Assembly (NCBI RefSeq): GCF_002887595.1
Contig: NZ_PEBU01000011.1
Span: forward strand, 124,001 to 188,000
Direction of reading: 5' to 3'
Source: Bowmanella denitrificans
GTDB taxonomy: Bacteria > Pseudomonadota > Gammaproteobacteria > Enterobacterales > Alteromonadaceae
DNA length: 64,000 bases
The position numbers and the translations under genes are program-made. The notes under the pieces are model-generated. The model saw nothing but the letters and a program-made list of their open reading frames with translations, made no database searches and had not been told where the DNA came from. Positions within the stretch are counted from its first letter, which is position 1. The number at the start of each line of letters is the position of its first letter. Below, one piece after another: positions 36,899 through 47,500 of this stretch.

Positions 36899-38065
36899 TT
36901 ATTTTACGGTATCAAGCAGCTCGGCAATTTGCGCGACTCTTGTCATCCAGTCCTGCCGAGACGCATACTCAAAGCCCGCTTCGGTTTTGTGATAATTCCC
37001 GGCAATAATCCCGTCTATTCGTTGTTGCCACTCAGATGGCGTGGCTGCAATATCCACGTAGTGCTCAATACCAGGCACCGACGGCAGAGGGCAACTGACC
37101 ACAGGTTTTTTGACTGCCAGGTACTCATTCAGCTTAAGTGGATAGGCATGTTGTGCCCATAAGCTGGGTGAGGTGTCATAACACATCAACAAGCAATCCA
37201 TCGTTGCCGCAATAGCTGGCAGTTCCATATGTGACTTTGGCCCGTGCAACTGCACATTGGGCATGGCTTTTAACTGGTCAAATGCTGCTTGTTTTGCCCC
37301 CATCTGGCCTACCGGGCCAACCAGGTGAAGAGTCGCATGGCTGATATGCTTGGCTATCCATAGCAAGGCATCCATATCCAGCTTAAGATTGATACTGCCA
37401 ATATAGGCAATATTGGTTTTTTGTCCGGTTCTGGGCCTGTTGTCAGTAGCCGCATAAGCAGAGAAGTGAGCGAAGTCGACGCCATTATGCACTGTTTCCA
37501 CTTCGGCTCGGCCATAGGTCTGACCAAGCTCAGAGCTCACCCCCACCGAAGGCGTAATCACCAAGTTAGCGCTTTTCATCAGACGGGCTTCATTGTGCCT
37601 TAATTCCTGACTGAACTCGCCTTGTTTGGAAAAATTATCATAGGGGTGATAGACCAAAATATCATGGTCGATAACATCCATATAAGGGCTGTAGGCAGGG
37701 TGGAATATATATAGTACTCGTTGTTTTTGTCTGTTGGTATAACGGCTTAAACGCTGACCAAAATGTCGCATTGCCCATCTATCCACAACCGGCAGCTTAG
37801 GCATTCTGAACTGCAAACTGGACGGTAAATACAGTTGCACATTGTCGGTATGTTGGGTGCGACCTGTAGGCTGTTTGAATAAGGCTGCAGGAGAAGGTAG
37901 CTGCCAGCTGTAAGGTAAACCATTGGAATACAGCACCTCGGCGAATTGCCCCATGCGTGACAGCAATTGCTGCCTGTTCATCCATTGTGAAAACCAGGGG
38001 TTGGGAGCTAACGCTATCATGCTAAAGGCCGCCAGCTTGTTTAAACTATCACTTTGGTGCTGCAT
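36899..38065 (-). CDS. Glycosyltransferase (GT-B, family 4-like)
   Basis: 388 residues with a GT-B layout: N-terminal half poorly conserved (FHPAYSPYMDVID, YHPYDNFS), C-terminal half with IAYIGSINLKLDMDALLW, LHLVGPVG and a YPLKLNEYLAVKKPVV donor-binding segment. Resembles TuaH-type and other capsule glycosyltransferases. Starts at ATG 38065, where AAGGAGAT lies about 8 bases upstream, a strong ribosome site. It is the last gene of a minus-strand set (acyltransferase, flippase, glycosyltransferase) and is convergent with the XrtA operon, 5 bases apart. Confidence 0.83.
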   Translation of the reverse strand: MQHQSDSLNKLAAFSMIALAPNPWFSQWMNRQQLLSRMGQFAEVLYSNGLPYSWQLPSPAALFKQPTGRTQHTDNVQLYLPSSLQFRMPKLPVVDRWAMRHFGQRLSRYTNRQKQRVLYIFHPAYSPYMDVIDHDILVYHPYDNFSKQGEFSQELRHNEARLMKSANLVITPSVGVSSELGQTYGRAEVETVHNGVDFAHFSAYAATDNRPRTGQKTNIAYIGSINLKLDMDALLWIAKHISHATLHLVGPVGQMGAKQAAFDQLKAMPNVQLHGPKSHMELPAIAATMDCLLMCYDTSPSLWAQHAYPLKLNEYLAVKKPVVSCPLPSVPGIEHYVDIAATPSEWQQRIDGIIAGNYHKTEAGFEYASRQDWMTRVAQIAELLDTVK

Positions 38066-38075
38066 TGATATCTCC

Positions 38076-39563
38076 TTACCGGTGCCTGATTTTCTGTATC
38101 AGCATATCTTGGATGTGGCGTTCCGGGCCGTCAGGGCGGCCTTGCACCAGCCATAAACCCAGGTTTGTCAGAACATAAATAACACCGCCGCATATCAGCA
38201 ACAGCAACAGCTCTGTTATTGACGCAGATGCGGGCGGCGTAACAGGCACCGAAATGCTGTGGTAAAACAGCTTTGCACAGCCCAGGTACATCACCCCGGC
38301 ACTGACTAGCGGGCGAAAGATACAGCCAAGATAATGCCAGATACTAAGCTTCAGACTGATACAAATAGCCCCGGTGAAAACGGGGAACATCATAATGCTG
38401 GTGGCCAATACCGCATAAGCGGCACCGATGTATCCTTGTGCGGTGATAAGATAAAACATCAGGCCTAACATCAGGCTGACCCTTAAGCCCAGCAATGCCG
38501 TGGTGTATTTGGGTTTTCCCATGGCCATAAACACATAACCCACATTAGTGTTAAGGCAGATAAAAGCACTGGCAAAGGCCAGGATATGCAGTATTGGTAT
38601 CACTTCTAACCACTGCTCGCCCAACACAACAGGGACAAATGTCGGTGCTATCAGGGCCAGTCCCAGACTGGATGGAATCCCCACCATGGCAATGGATGAC
38701 AAAACCTTAGTATACAAGGCTTTCAGTTCAGACTTGTTATGGGCTACCTTGGCATAGCCTGGATAGGTTGCCCGGTTTACTGAAGCAACAAATTCCGTGC
38801 TGGGCAGGTTGGCGAATTCATCACCAACATTGTAGTGCCCCACATATTGCACACCAGCCAGCTTGCCGATAATCAGGTCTTTCGCCTTCAGGTTCATATA
38901 GGTCAGTATATTGTTAATCAGCAACCAGCCGCTAAAGGCATAGAGTTCTTTCCATTTAGACAAACAAAATGCCGGGCGATAGTGGCTCATCATATAAGAA
39001 AGGCTCAGCCGTATTAGTGCATTGAACAGCATGCCAATGGCTAGTGCCCAATAGTTTCGCAGGATAAAGGCCAGTATCAGGGTCACCACTACTGACAACA
39101 CTTTGGTGGTAAATTCAAAGGCAAATTCACGCTTGAAATTTAATTCCTTACGAAAATTCACCGTGCCAATATTAGTCAGGCCATTAATGACAAACATCAC
39201 TGACAGACAATACACCAGACTGCTTACCCGGCCATCCTGATAAAAATCGGCCAACGGTGCGGCCGCAAACAACATAAGTAGGCAAGCTAACAGGCCAAAC
39301 AAGGCTTTAATGGTCCAGGAGGTATTGTAATGACTCTCATCGGCTTGTTGTTTTTGAATCAGAACCAGATCAAAACCAAATGCATTAATTAACTCAATCA
39401 GGGCAAAGGCCGACATCACCAGAGCTATCAGGCCAAAGTCTTCCGGGGCCAGCAATCTTGCCAGCACAATAGTGCTCACTAATCCCAGGGATTTAACCGA
39501 TAATCTTAACGCTACCATCAGCATGGCGCCCGACAGTACTTTACTTCCGTGGGATGATTCCAT
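38076..39563 (-). CDS. Wzx-type polysaccharide flippase (MOP superfamily)
   Basis: 495 residues, about fourteen predicted spans, with the N-terminal HGSKVLSGAMLMVALRLSVK and GLIALVMSAFALIELINAFG pattern of WzxC/LpsO-like polysaccharide transporters (key parts MVALRLSVK and LVMSAFALIELI). It should move the lipid-linked repeat unit across the inner membrane. It is the only flippase in the window, so it probably serves the XrtA operon too; that is inference. ATG 39563 follows AAGGTTAAATGG. 10 bases separate it from the glycosyltransferase gene. Confidence 0.9.
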   Translation of the reverse strand: MESSHGSKVLSGAMLMVALRLSVKSLGLVSTIVLARLLAPEDFGLIALVMSAFALIELINAFGFDLVLIQKQQADESHYNTSWTIKALFGLLACLLMLFAAAPLADFYQDGRVSSLVYCLSVMFVINGLTNIGTVNFRKELNFKREFAFEFTTKVLSVVVTLILAFILRNYWALAIGMLFNALIRLSLSYMMSHYRPAFCLSKWKELYAFSGWLLINNILTYMNLKAKDLIIGKLAGVQYVGHYNVGDEFANLPSTEFVASVNRATYPGYAKVAHNKSELKALYTKVLSSIAMVGIPSSLGLALIAPTFVPVVLGEQWLEVIPILHILAFASAFICLNTNVGYVFMAMGKPKYTTALLGLRVSLMLGLMFYLITAQGYIGAAYAVLATSIMMFPVFTGAICISLKLSIWHYLGCIFRPLVSAGVMYLGCAKLFYHSISVPVTPPASASITELLLLLICGGVIYVLTNLGLWLVQGRPDGPERHIQDMLIQKIRHR

Positions 39564-39595
39564 TTAACCTTGAATATGTTGAGTAAAAAGCCCGC

Positions 39596-41590
39596 CTATT
39601 TAACGGTAGCCATTCCATGGCTGTCAACCTGAGCCCGCTGCCAATGCTGAGTTATTTTTCTGGCAATAAGTTTTGCCCCATACAAACTGGGATGATTATC
39701 ATCAAAGTAAAGGGCATGACCATTTTTCACTGCGGCGCATTGCATATTCTGGCAAAACAGATCTGCGGTATGTATGGCTGTTAGTTTGTCTGAAAAGGGT
39801 AATGCATTGAGCTTTTTTAAAATAAATTGATTATCGTTCTGGTAGTCAGTCACAGAACTCTGTTGCTGCAAATTAAGCGGATAACTGTTGGAAAAAATAT
39901 TTTTAGGTACAACCAGTTTTTGTATGTGATGTCGAAGCTCAGGGACTGGGTAAATAACAAAAACATGCTTACCGGCTTTCAATAGGCTGTCGATTATCTC
40001 TTCAAATCCCTGCCAGTACTTTTCCCTGACTTCTTCTAAGCTCAGGGCTTTCGACGGACCAGAAAGAAAATATTCTGCCGAGGTCCAGTGCTGATGGCGA
40101 TAGAAGCCGTTCAAATAAGCGTTGTACCTGAAATTAAGTACGACATTGGTAATGTGTTGATTACTTGTCAGGGCGTCTATGGAATCCGCCAACCAGTTCT
40201 TACATCCAGCGGAGATGATCTCCAGGTACTGGGCTGGTGGACAAGAACTGAAGGTCAGGTGCAGCAGTCCCTCTCCAGTCTCGTCCAGCTCTTCACCCAA
40301 AGAATAGGCAAGCTCTACGCCATGGCTGTCGCCAAAAACTGCCCAGGTTGTATTTGGGGTGAAGTATCTGCAAGCCTCCTGTGGCATTAGGTATTGCGTC
40401 GTACTGGTATGACATTGCTGCCGGTACGGGCTGGATTTAACCGAAGCGGTATAGTCTGTGACCTCAAACCTTTCGGGGAGGCCATTTTGTAGGCTAAGCA
40501 CGGCCATAACCAAAGCCACAAACGCCATGCCTGCCCCAGACAGGACAAAAATTCGCGTTCGCGATACTTTTTCTTTGTTCCTAAAGGGGGCTTCGACAAA
40601 ACGCCAGCTAAAATAAGCCAGAGTAATACTCAGCATAATCAACAGGGCAAAGGTGGTTGGGGTGGGAGGGCTAAGAGATTTTGCTCTGACCAGTGCAAAG
40701 ATCGGTTGGTGCCACAAGTAGAGTGAATAAGATATCAATCCCAAGAACACCATCCACGGGTGAATAAGTAGCTTGGCAACCATGGTTGCAGGCGTGCAAT
40801 ACAATATCAGTGCGACAGTAGCAGCAACCGGTAACAGAGTGGCCGGCCCTGGCCAGGAATAGCTGCTGTTAAATACATAAAATGAAACCAGTAATACCAA
40901 TAATGCCGTTAGACAGATAGCTTCGCGCTGTATCACCGATACTCTTAGTTTGTCGCGATTAATCAAGGCGGCCAGCGCACCCGCCATCAATTCCCAGCTA
41001 CGACTGAAAATCAGGTAAAAGTTGGCATTACTTTGTTCGCTGGCGGCCAGCCAGAGCGCCCAGGCAAATGAAAGTGCCGCTAACGCCAGAATACAGCCTC
41101 CCATCCAGTGCTTTTTTGTTTGCCACAAGCTGGCGATTAACAATGGGAAAAAAATATAGAATTGCTCTTCTACTGCCAGGCTCCAGGTATGTAACAGGGG
41201 AAACTCTTCTGCTGTCGTATTAAAGTAGCCTGCATCAAAATAGAAAAAAATATTGGAAACAAAAGCGATAACCGCCAGAGCGCTGCGGGCAAAATGCTCC
41301 AGTTCGCTGGCGCTCAATAGGCAATACGCCAGAAGTGTCGTGACCGCCAACATAAAAAACAGGGCTGGTAAAATGCGCCTGGCGCGTCTTTCATAGAAAT
41401 TGACAATGGAAAAACGATTCTTAGCCAGATCATCAAGAATAATCGAGGTAATCAGGTACCCACTAAGTACAAAGAAAATATCCACACCGATAAAGCCGCC
41501 ATTAAAACCGGGGAATCCAGCATGAAAAAACAGTACTGGCATAACAGCAACGGCGCGCAGCCCATCGATTTCTTTTCTGTAACTTAGCAA
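39596..41590 (-). CDS. Acyltransferase 3 with C-terminal SGNH domain (OafA-like)
   Basis: 664 residues. Residues 1-360 form an acyltransferase-3 domain with about eleven spans, beginning YRKEIDGLRAVAVMPVLFFH and FIGVDIFFVLSGYLIT (key parts EIDGLRAVAV and GVDIFFVLSGYLIT). Residues about 400-655 form an SGNH hydrolase-like domain with the GDSHG block (Ser422) and a late DDNHPS-type block carrying Asp and His. OafA-type proteins O-acetylate O-antigen or capsule sugars in the periplasm. ATG 41590 is the first gene of the minus set, divergent from the wbpB-like gene by 227 bases. Confidence 0.93.
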   Translation of the reverse strand: MLSYRKEIDGLRAVAVMPVLFFHAGFPGFNGGFIGVDIFFVLSGYLITSIILDDLAKNRFSIVNFYERRARRILPALFFMLAVTTLLAYCLLSASELEHFARSALAVIAFVSNIFFYFDAGYFNTTAEEFPLLHTWSLAVEEQFYIFFPLLIASLWQTKKHWMGGCILALAALSFAWALWLAASEQSNANFYLIFSRSWELMAGALAALINRDKLRVSVIQREAICLTALLVLLVSFYVFNSSYSWPGPATLLPVAATVALILYCTPATMVAKLLIHPWMVFLGLISYSLYLWHQPIFALVRAKSLSPPTPTTFALLIMLSITLAYFSWRFVEAPFRNKEKVSRTRIFVLSGAGMAFVALVMAVLSLQNGLPERFEVTDYTASVKSSPYRQQCHTSTTQYLMPQEACRYFTPNTTWAVFGDSHGVELAYSLGEELDETGEGLLHLTFSSCPPAQYLEIISAGCKNWLADSIDALTSNQHITNVVLNFRYNAYLNGFYRHQHWTSAEYFLSGPSKALSLEEVREKYWQGFEEIIDSLLKAGKHVFVIYPVPELRHHIQKLVVPKNIFSNSYPLNLQQQSSVTDYQNDNQFILKKLNALPFSDKLTAIHTADLFCQNMQCAAVKNGHALYFDDNHPSLYGAKLIARKITQHWQRAQVDSHGMATVK

Positions 41591-41733
41591 TGTTCATCCC
41601 TCTGTTTTACAACAACATAACGCAGTCGCTGATCGTGTTTGTAATCTGAAAGTCAGTTCACTGTGTTGATTGCAAAGAGCAATGATAAACGCAAAGTACA
41701 GAGATTAGATACCTGGTGTATCTTATTTCTTAA

Positions 41734-41744
41734 GTCGGTAGCCA
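41734..41744 (+). promoter_or_regulatory. Possible ops-like element (RfaH/NusG-paralog recruitment)
   Basis: GTCGGTAGCCA agrees with the ops consensus GGCGGTAGCGT at 8 of 11 positions, including the core CGGTAG. It sits 74 bases before the wbpB-like start, inside the leader of an O-antigen-like operon, where ops elements are usually found. The mismatches and short length make this a weak call. Confidence 0.3.
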
Positions 41745-41805
41745 CTGAGGCCTATTTGGCTCTATCATATCCAACAACTGATGACGCTATGTATTAATGA
41801 GTTAG

Positions 41806-42771
<966 letters not shown>

Positions 42772-42774
42772 ATA

Positions 42775-43362
42775 ATGGCAAATTATCAGGTTCATGAAAG
42801 CGCTATTGTTGATGCGGGCGCACAAATAGGTGAAGGGTCGCGTATTTGGCATTTTGTGCATGTGTGTAGCCAAGCCAAAATAGGCAAAGGCGTATCCCTG
42901 GGGCAAAATGTGTTTGTGGGTAATCGGGTGGAAATCGGCGATAACTGCAAGATTCAGAACAATGTCTCGGTATATGACAATGTATATCTGGAAGACGATG
43001 TGTTTTGTGGTCCCAGCATGGTATTCACTAATGTCTATAACCCCAGATCGCAGATAGAGCGCAAAGCCGAATACCGGGACACCCGGGTCAGACGCGGTGC
43101 CACTTTGGGAGCCAACTGTACTATCGTTTGTGGCGTGACCATCGGTGAATGCGCCTTTGTTGGTGCCGGCGCTTTGGTCAATAAAGATGTGCCCGATTAT
43201 GCCCTGGTGGTCGGCGTGCCGGCCCGGCATATTGGCTGGATGAGTGAATTTGGTGAACAGCTGGACCTGCCACTGGCCGGCGACGCTGAAACGCAATGTC
43301 CTCGCTCAGGTGACATATACCGTCTTAGTCAGGGGCGGGTCGTTAAAGTAACAGAGGCATAA
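42775..43362 (+). CDS. wbpD: WbpD-like UDP-3-amino-uronate N-acetyltransferase (left-handed beta-helix)
   Basis: 195 residues made mostly of hexapeptide repeats of a left-handed beta-helix ([44 protein letters not shown]). WbpD/WlbB-type proteins acetylate the 3-amino group using acetyl-CoA. The [16 protein letters not shown] block is characteristic of this group. The start is 3 bases after the previous stop and its 3' end is 2 bases before the aminotransferase, so the three are one operon. Confidence 0.9.
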   Translation: MANYQVHESAIVDAGAQIGEGSRIWHFVHVCSQAKIGKGVSLGQNVFVGNRVEIGDNCKIQNNVSVYDNVYLEDDVFCGPSMVFTNVYNPRSQIERKAEYRDTRVRRGATLGANCTIVCGVTIGECAFVGAGALVNKDVPDYALVVGVPARHIGWMSEFGEQLDLPLAGDAETQCPRSGDIYRLSQGRVVKVTEA

Positions 43363-43364
43363 CG

Positions 43365-44471
43365 ATGCAGTTTATCGATTTGCAAGCGCAGTACCGCCAT
43401 TTGCAGGCACGTATTGATGGTCGGATTGCTAAGGTGTTGGCCCATGGACACTATATTCTTGGGCCGGAAGTGGCGGAATTAGAGGACCAGTTGGCCGAAT
43501 ACGTTGGTGTGAAACACTGTGTCACTTGCGCCAATGGCACAGATGCGTTGCAACTGGCCTTAATGGCGCTGGGTATAGGGCCTGGCGACGCGGTTTTTTG
43601 TCCGACTTTTACATTTTTTGCCACCGCTGAAGTAGTGCCTTTAGTGGGTGCATCGCCAGTGTTTGTCGATGTTGACCCACAATCTTACAATATTTGTCCT
43701 GCCGATTTACGCGCCAGAATTGCAGCGACTATCAAAACCGGAAAGTTAACCCCCAAGGCCATTATTGCCGTGGATCTTTTTGGCCAGCCTGCCGATTACG
43801 CCCAGCTATCTGCGATTGCTGAAGAGTTTGGACTGCTGTTAATCGAGGACAGCGCACAGGGCTTTGGCGGTAGTTTAGATGGCAAGCGTGCCGGTAGTTT
43901 TGGTCATGTTGCGACCACCAGCTTTTTCCCGGCCAAACCCTTGGGATGTTATGGCGATGGTGGGGCGCTATTTACTGACCGGGATGATTTGGCAGAATTG
44001 CTGCGCTCACTGCGTTTACACGGTAAAGGGCAGCACAAGTATGATAATGTACGTATCGGTTTAAACAGCCGTCTGGATACTTTGCAAGCCGCTATTTTGC
44101 TGGAAAAACTGGCAGCGTTTCCTGCAGAATTAACCAGGCGCAATCAGGTGGCTGATGCATATCATCGAGCTGCTGAAGGGAAGTTTGGTCTGCCCTTGGT
44201 GGCACCGCAGTTCACCAGTTCCTGGGCTCAGTACTGTTTGCTCAGCGAAGACAGAACAGCCGTGATGGAAAGACTAAAGCAAGCCGGTATTCCCACCGCC
44301 ATTTATTATCAAACCTGTATGCACCAACAAAGTGTATTTAAGGCCGGAATTGGCGAAGATGAACATTTTCCGGTGGCAGAGAGACTGGCCGGGCAGATAT
44401 TCAGTTTGCCAATGCATGGCTATATGAGTAACGAGGAATTGCAGCAGATAACCGCAGCTATTTCGGCCTGA
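43365..44471 (+). CDS. wbpE: WbpE-like sugar aminotransferase (DegT/DnrJ/EryC1/StrS family)
   Basis: 368 residues with the family opening MQFIDLQAQYRHLQARID, a PLP-binding core (IEDSAQGFGGS, then TSFFPAKPLGCYGDGG whose Lys is the Schiff base) and RIGLNSRLDTLQAAIL. WbpE/WlbC transfers an amino group to C3 of the 3-keto uronate made by WbpB. Ends just before a bidirectional terminator. wbpA (UDP-GlcNAc dehydrogenase) and wbpI (epimerase) homologs are not in the window. Confidence 0.92.
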   Translation: MQFIDLQAQYRHLQARIDGRIAKVLAHGHYILGPEVAELEDQLAEYVGVKHCVTCANGTDALQLALMALGIGPGDAVFCPTFTFFATAEVVPLVGASPVFVDVDPQSYNICPADLRARIAATIKTGKLTPKAIIAVDLFGQPADYAQLSAIAEEFGLLLIEDSAQGFGGSLDGKRAGSFGHVATTSFFPAKPLGCYGDGGALFTDRDDLAELLRSLRLHGKGQHKYDNVRIGLNSRLDTLQAAILLEKLAAFPAELTRRNQVADAYHRAAEGKFGLPLVAPQFTSSWAQYCLLSEDRTAVMERLKQAGIPTAIYYQTCMHQQSVFKAGIGEDEHFPVAERLAGQIFSLPMHGYMSNEELQQITAAISA

Positions 44472-44485
44472 GTGACTGATATAAG

Positions 44486-44510
44486 AAAAGGGGCTGAATA
44501 GCCCCTTTTT
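44486..44510. terminator. Bidirectional rho-independent terminator between wbpE-like and the RTX mosaic gene
   Basis: GGGGCT and AGCCCC form a 6-bp stem with loop GAAT, flanked by AAAA on one side and TTTTT on the other, which extend the stem and give a T run in both directions. It serves two convergent genes. Confidence 0.88.
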
Positions 44511-44514
44511 GTGT

Positions 44515-47500
44515 TTAAAGTGAAATCGTCACATCAGCGAATTTAAGCTTCTCGATATGCAATAAGGTATCTTTGCCTTCGTCACTTTGCAGTGCGGTCA
44601 CGTAAACAGTATCACCATAGGTTTCAATACTGTAGTCTTGGGCTTTGCCATCATACACTGCTGTGTCAGTGCCGGGGCCACCATTAAGGTTGTCATCGCC
44701 GTGGCCGCCTTTTAGCGTGTCATTACCACGACTACCGATAATCACATCGCCGTGTCGGTCACCGTTGATAAGCTCGATGCTTACCAGCTCAACATTGGAA
44801 AAATCCCAGATTTGACGATAATTGGTGCCGCGGATCTCATCAAAGCCATCGCCGCCATCTATCTTTTCAATACCGGTAATTTCATAGATAGGGATCAGAT
44901 TGTCCTCTTCATCACCCAACACCACATCGAATCCGTCATCACCGTGGATCCAGTCATTTCTGCTGTCCTGCCCGTGGTAAATAAAAGTATCGTCACCAGG
45001 GCCGCCCCACATATGGTCTTCGTGGTCGCCACCTTCAATAATGTCATTGCCCGACGAGCCTATAATCACATCCGGACCGCCTTTACCCAGAATCACATAG
45101 GATTCATCGCGACCTGCCAAATCGAAATAGTCTCGCTGACTGGTACCCACCAAAGTACCACCAGAAATGATATTCACCGTGACCGTGGCAGAGGATGTCG
45201 CCCCTTTGCTGTCTTCAATCATATAGGTAAAGCTGTCTCTAAGCGCTGAACTGTCTTGTGGCGTGTATTGTATAGCATTGTCTGCCAGCAGGGCATTGCC
45301 AGCCGTGGCCGAGGATATTGAGACAACTGTCAGGTCGTCATTGTCCGGGTCAGTATCGTTAACCAGCAGCTCGTAGACGCTGATAACGGTGGTTTCGCCT
45401 TCCTGAGCCTCAACCTGATCGGAATTGGCTTTAGGCGGATTATTGCTGGGTACGACCTGCACGTAGATACTGGCCGCAGAAATATCATCACCACTGCGCA
45501 ACTCGTATTTAAACTCCGCAGACCCCATGGCATCAGTAACAGGCGTAAATCTCATGCTGTTATCACTGAGTAACTGTAAACTGCCCAGAGCAGACGACGC
45601 TGTGCCAACAATCCTTGTTTGGATGTCCTGGTCTTCAGGTGTGACATCGTTGCCTAAAGGGAAAAAGATTCGTGATGTATTGATTTCCATCTGTACATAG
45701 TCGGGGGCGGCGTATAAACCGGAAAAGGTGGTTTGCGCAAGATTGGAACCCGTTAATGGCATCGTTTGGCCTGGTTCCAGTGCACCGATATTTGTTGTGG
45801 TGGTGCCAGCAGAAATACCCGGAATGATAACCCCCGCACCACTTGCAGCAGAATCGCCGTGTAACGTCAGGCTAATACCCTCAAGACTGCGGATATCTGA
45901 GAATCTAAGCTCGTCCAACTGGGCATCATAGTTTGCAAATAAGGTATCGTTGTCTATCAGTACGTCGTGATTGCCCAGCGGTGAACTTTTCCACTCATTG
46001 AAGCTGGCGGCATTAACCCCCCAGGCGTAAGCCGCCAGATTAAACTCGAACTTTCCATCTGTGGTCCAACCGTTGTAGTCCATCTGTGTCAACGAGTGGC
46101 GTGAGCTGTTACGCAACACGGTTGCACCATTACCACTGTTGACGAACAGGTTATTTCTGATATCTAACTGGCGAATATAGCCACTGTCGTTAACCCAGGC
46201 GTAATCGCCGCCATAGGTGATATCTGAATCACTACGAATAAAGGTATTGTGATAGATCAGCATGCCATTGGGGCTATCCTGCTCTGGCTTGATTTTAAGT
46301 GGGCCACGGCCAGCGTTAACTACCATGTTGTGATGAGCATAAACCGGCCCCCCCCATACAGGTTGGAAGCTCAGGCCATTGGCCAGGTTCGCCAGCAGGT
46401 TATGGTGCGCCGATACATTGCGCAGGGAAAAATCGAACTCAACGCCATCGTCACCGGTCCACAGCACCTGATTGTGATGAATATTGATACTCTTATTGGC
46501 AATACTGGTTTGCCAGCTCATGCCCAGGGCATCGCCAAAGCCTGACAGGGTATTATTAGAGACTTCGATATTTTGCCCGGTCACCACAATGCCTTCATAA
46601 TTCCAGGTATCGCTGCTGGTATCGCCGGGCTCAGCTTGTCCCTCAAGCAGATTGTTGTGAATCACCAGGTTAGTATGGCCGCCTTTGGCACTGATACCAG
46701 AATAGACCGCTGAGATATGCAAACCTTTAATCTGCACATCGTCGGTATTGCCGCTAATGACCACGCCGGTACCGCCATGGGTTAAGGACAGATCCCGCAC
46801 CCGGATATGGTTACCTGTAATGGTTAGCAAAGGTCCGGAACCGTTGGACATCACGGTGGCCAGTTGCGCCACGCTACCTTTTAAGGTGATTGGCTTGCTA
46901 GCCGTGCCGCTGGCGCTTATTGTCAGAGTGGTAGAATAGGTGCCTGGCGTCAGCTCAATGGTATCGCCTGGTTGCACGTTTCTGATGGCCTGTAGCAACG
47001 TTGCGGTGTTGGATACAGTAATGACTCTGCCGGTTGGCGGCAGGTCTATATCGGCGGAAAGCGCCGTGCTGGCACTGATGCTTTGTTCCGCTTGCAAACC
47101 ATCCGGGTCATGCAGAATCACTTTAAAGTCGTATTCAGTGCTAGGTTGTAAACCAGTCACAATGCCAGCAAAAGACGAAGGTGAAAGGCCTGTGCTGTTT
47201 TTGGTGTTTCTGGCCAGTTCAGGGCGAATACGAAATAAATCAATGCTCCGTTGCCATTGATCTGCGTCTGCCTGCTTCAACCATAGTGACGCAGTAGCAT
47301 TGAAGTTTTTATCGCCACCCAACACCGGTAATAGTAAAGATGCTGATGTGGCCGTCACTCCGTCCATCACCAACTCACCAGCTTGCAGCTTGTTGATATC
47401 TGCAGGGTTAGGGGTCGGTGTCCAAACCCAAACTCCATCACTGCCTAAACCGCTGCCGGCGTTCTGCAAACCCAGAAAAATGTCCTGCTGCGCCTGATAG

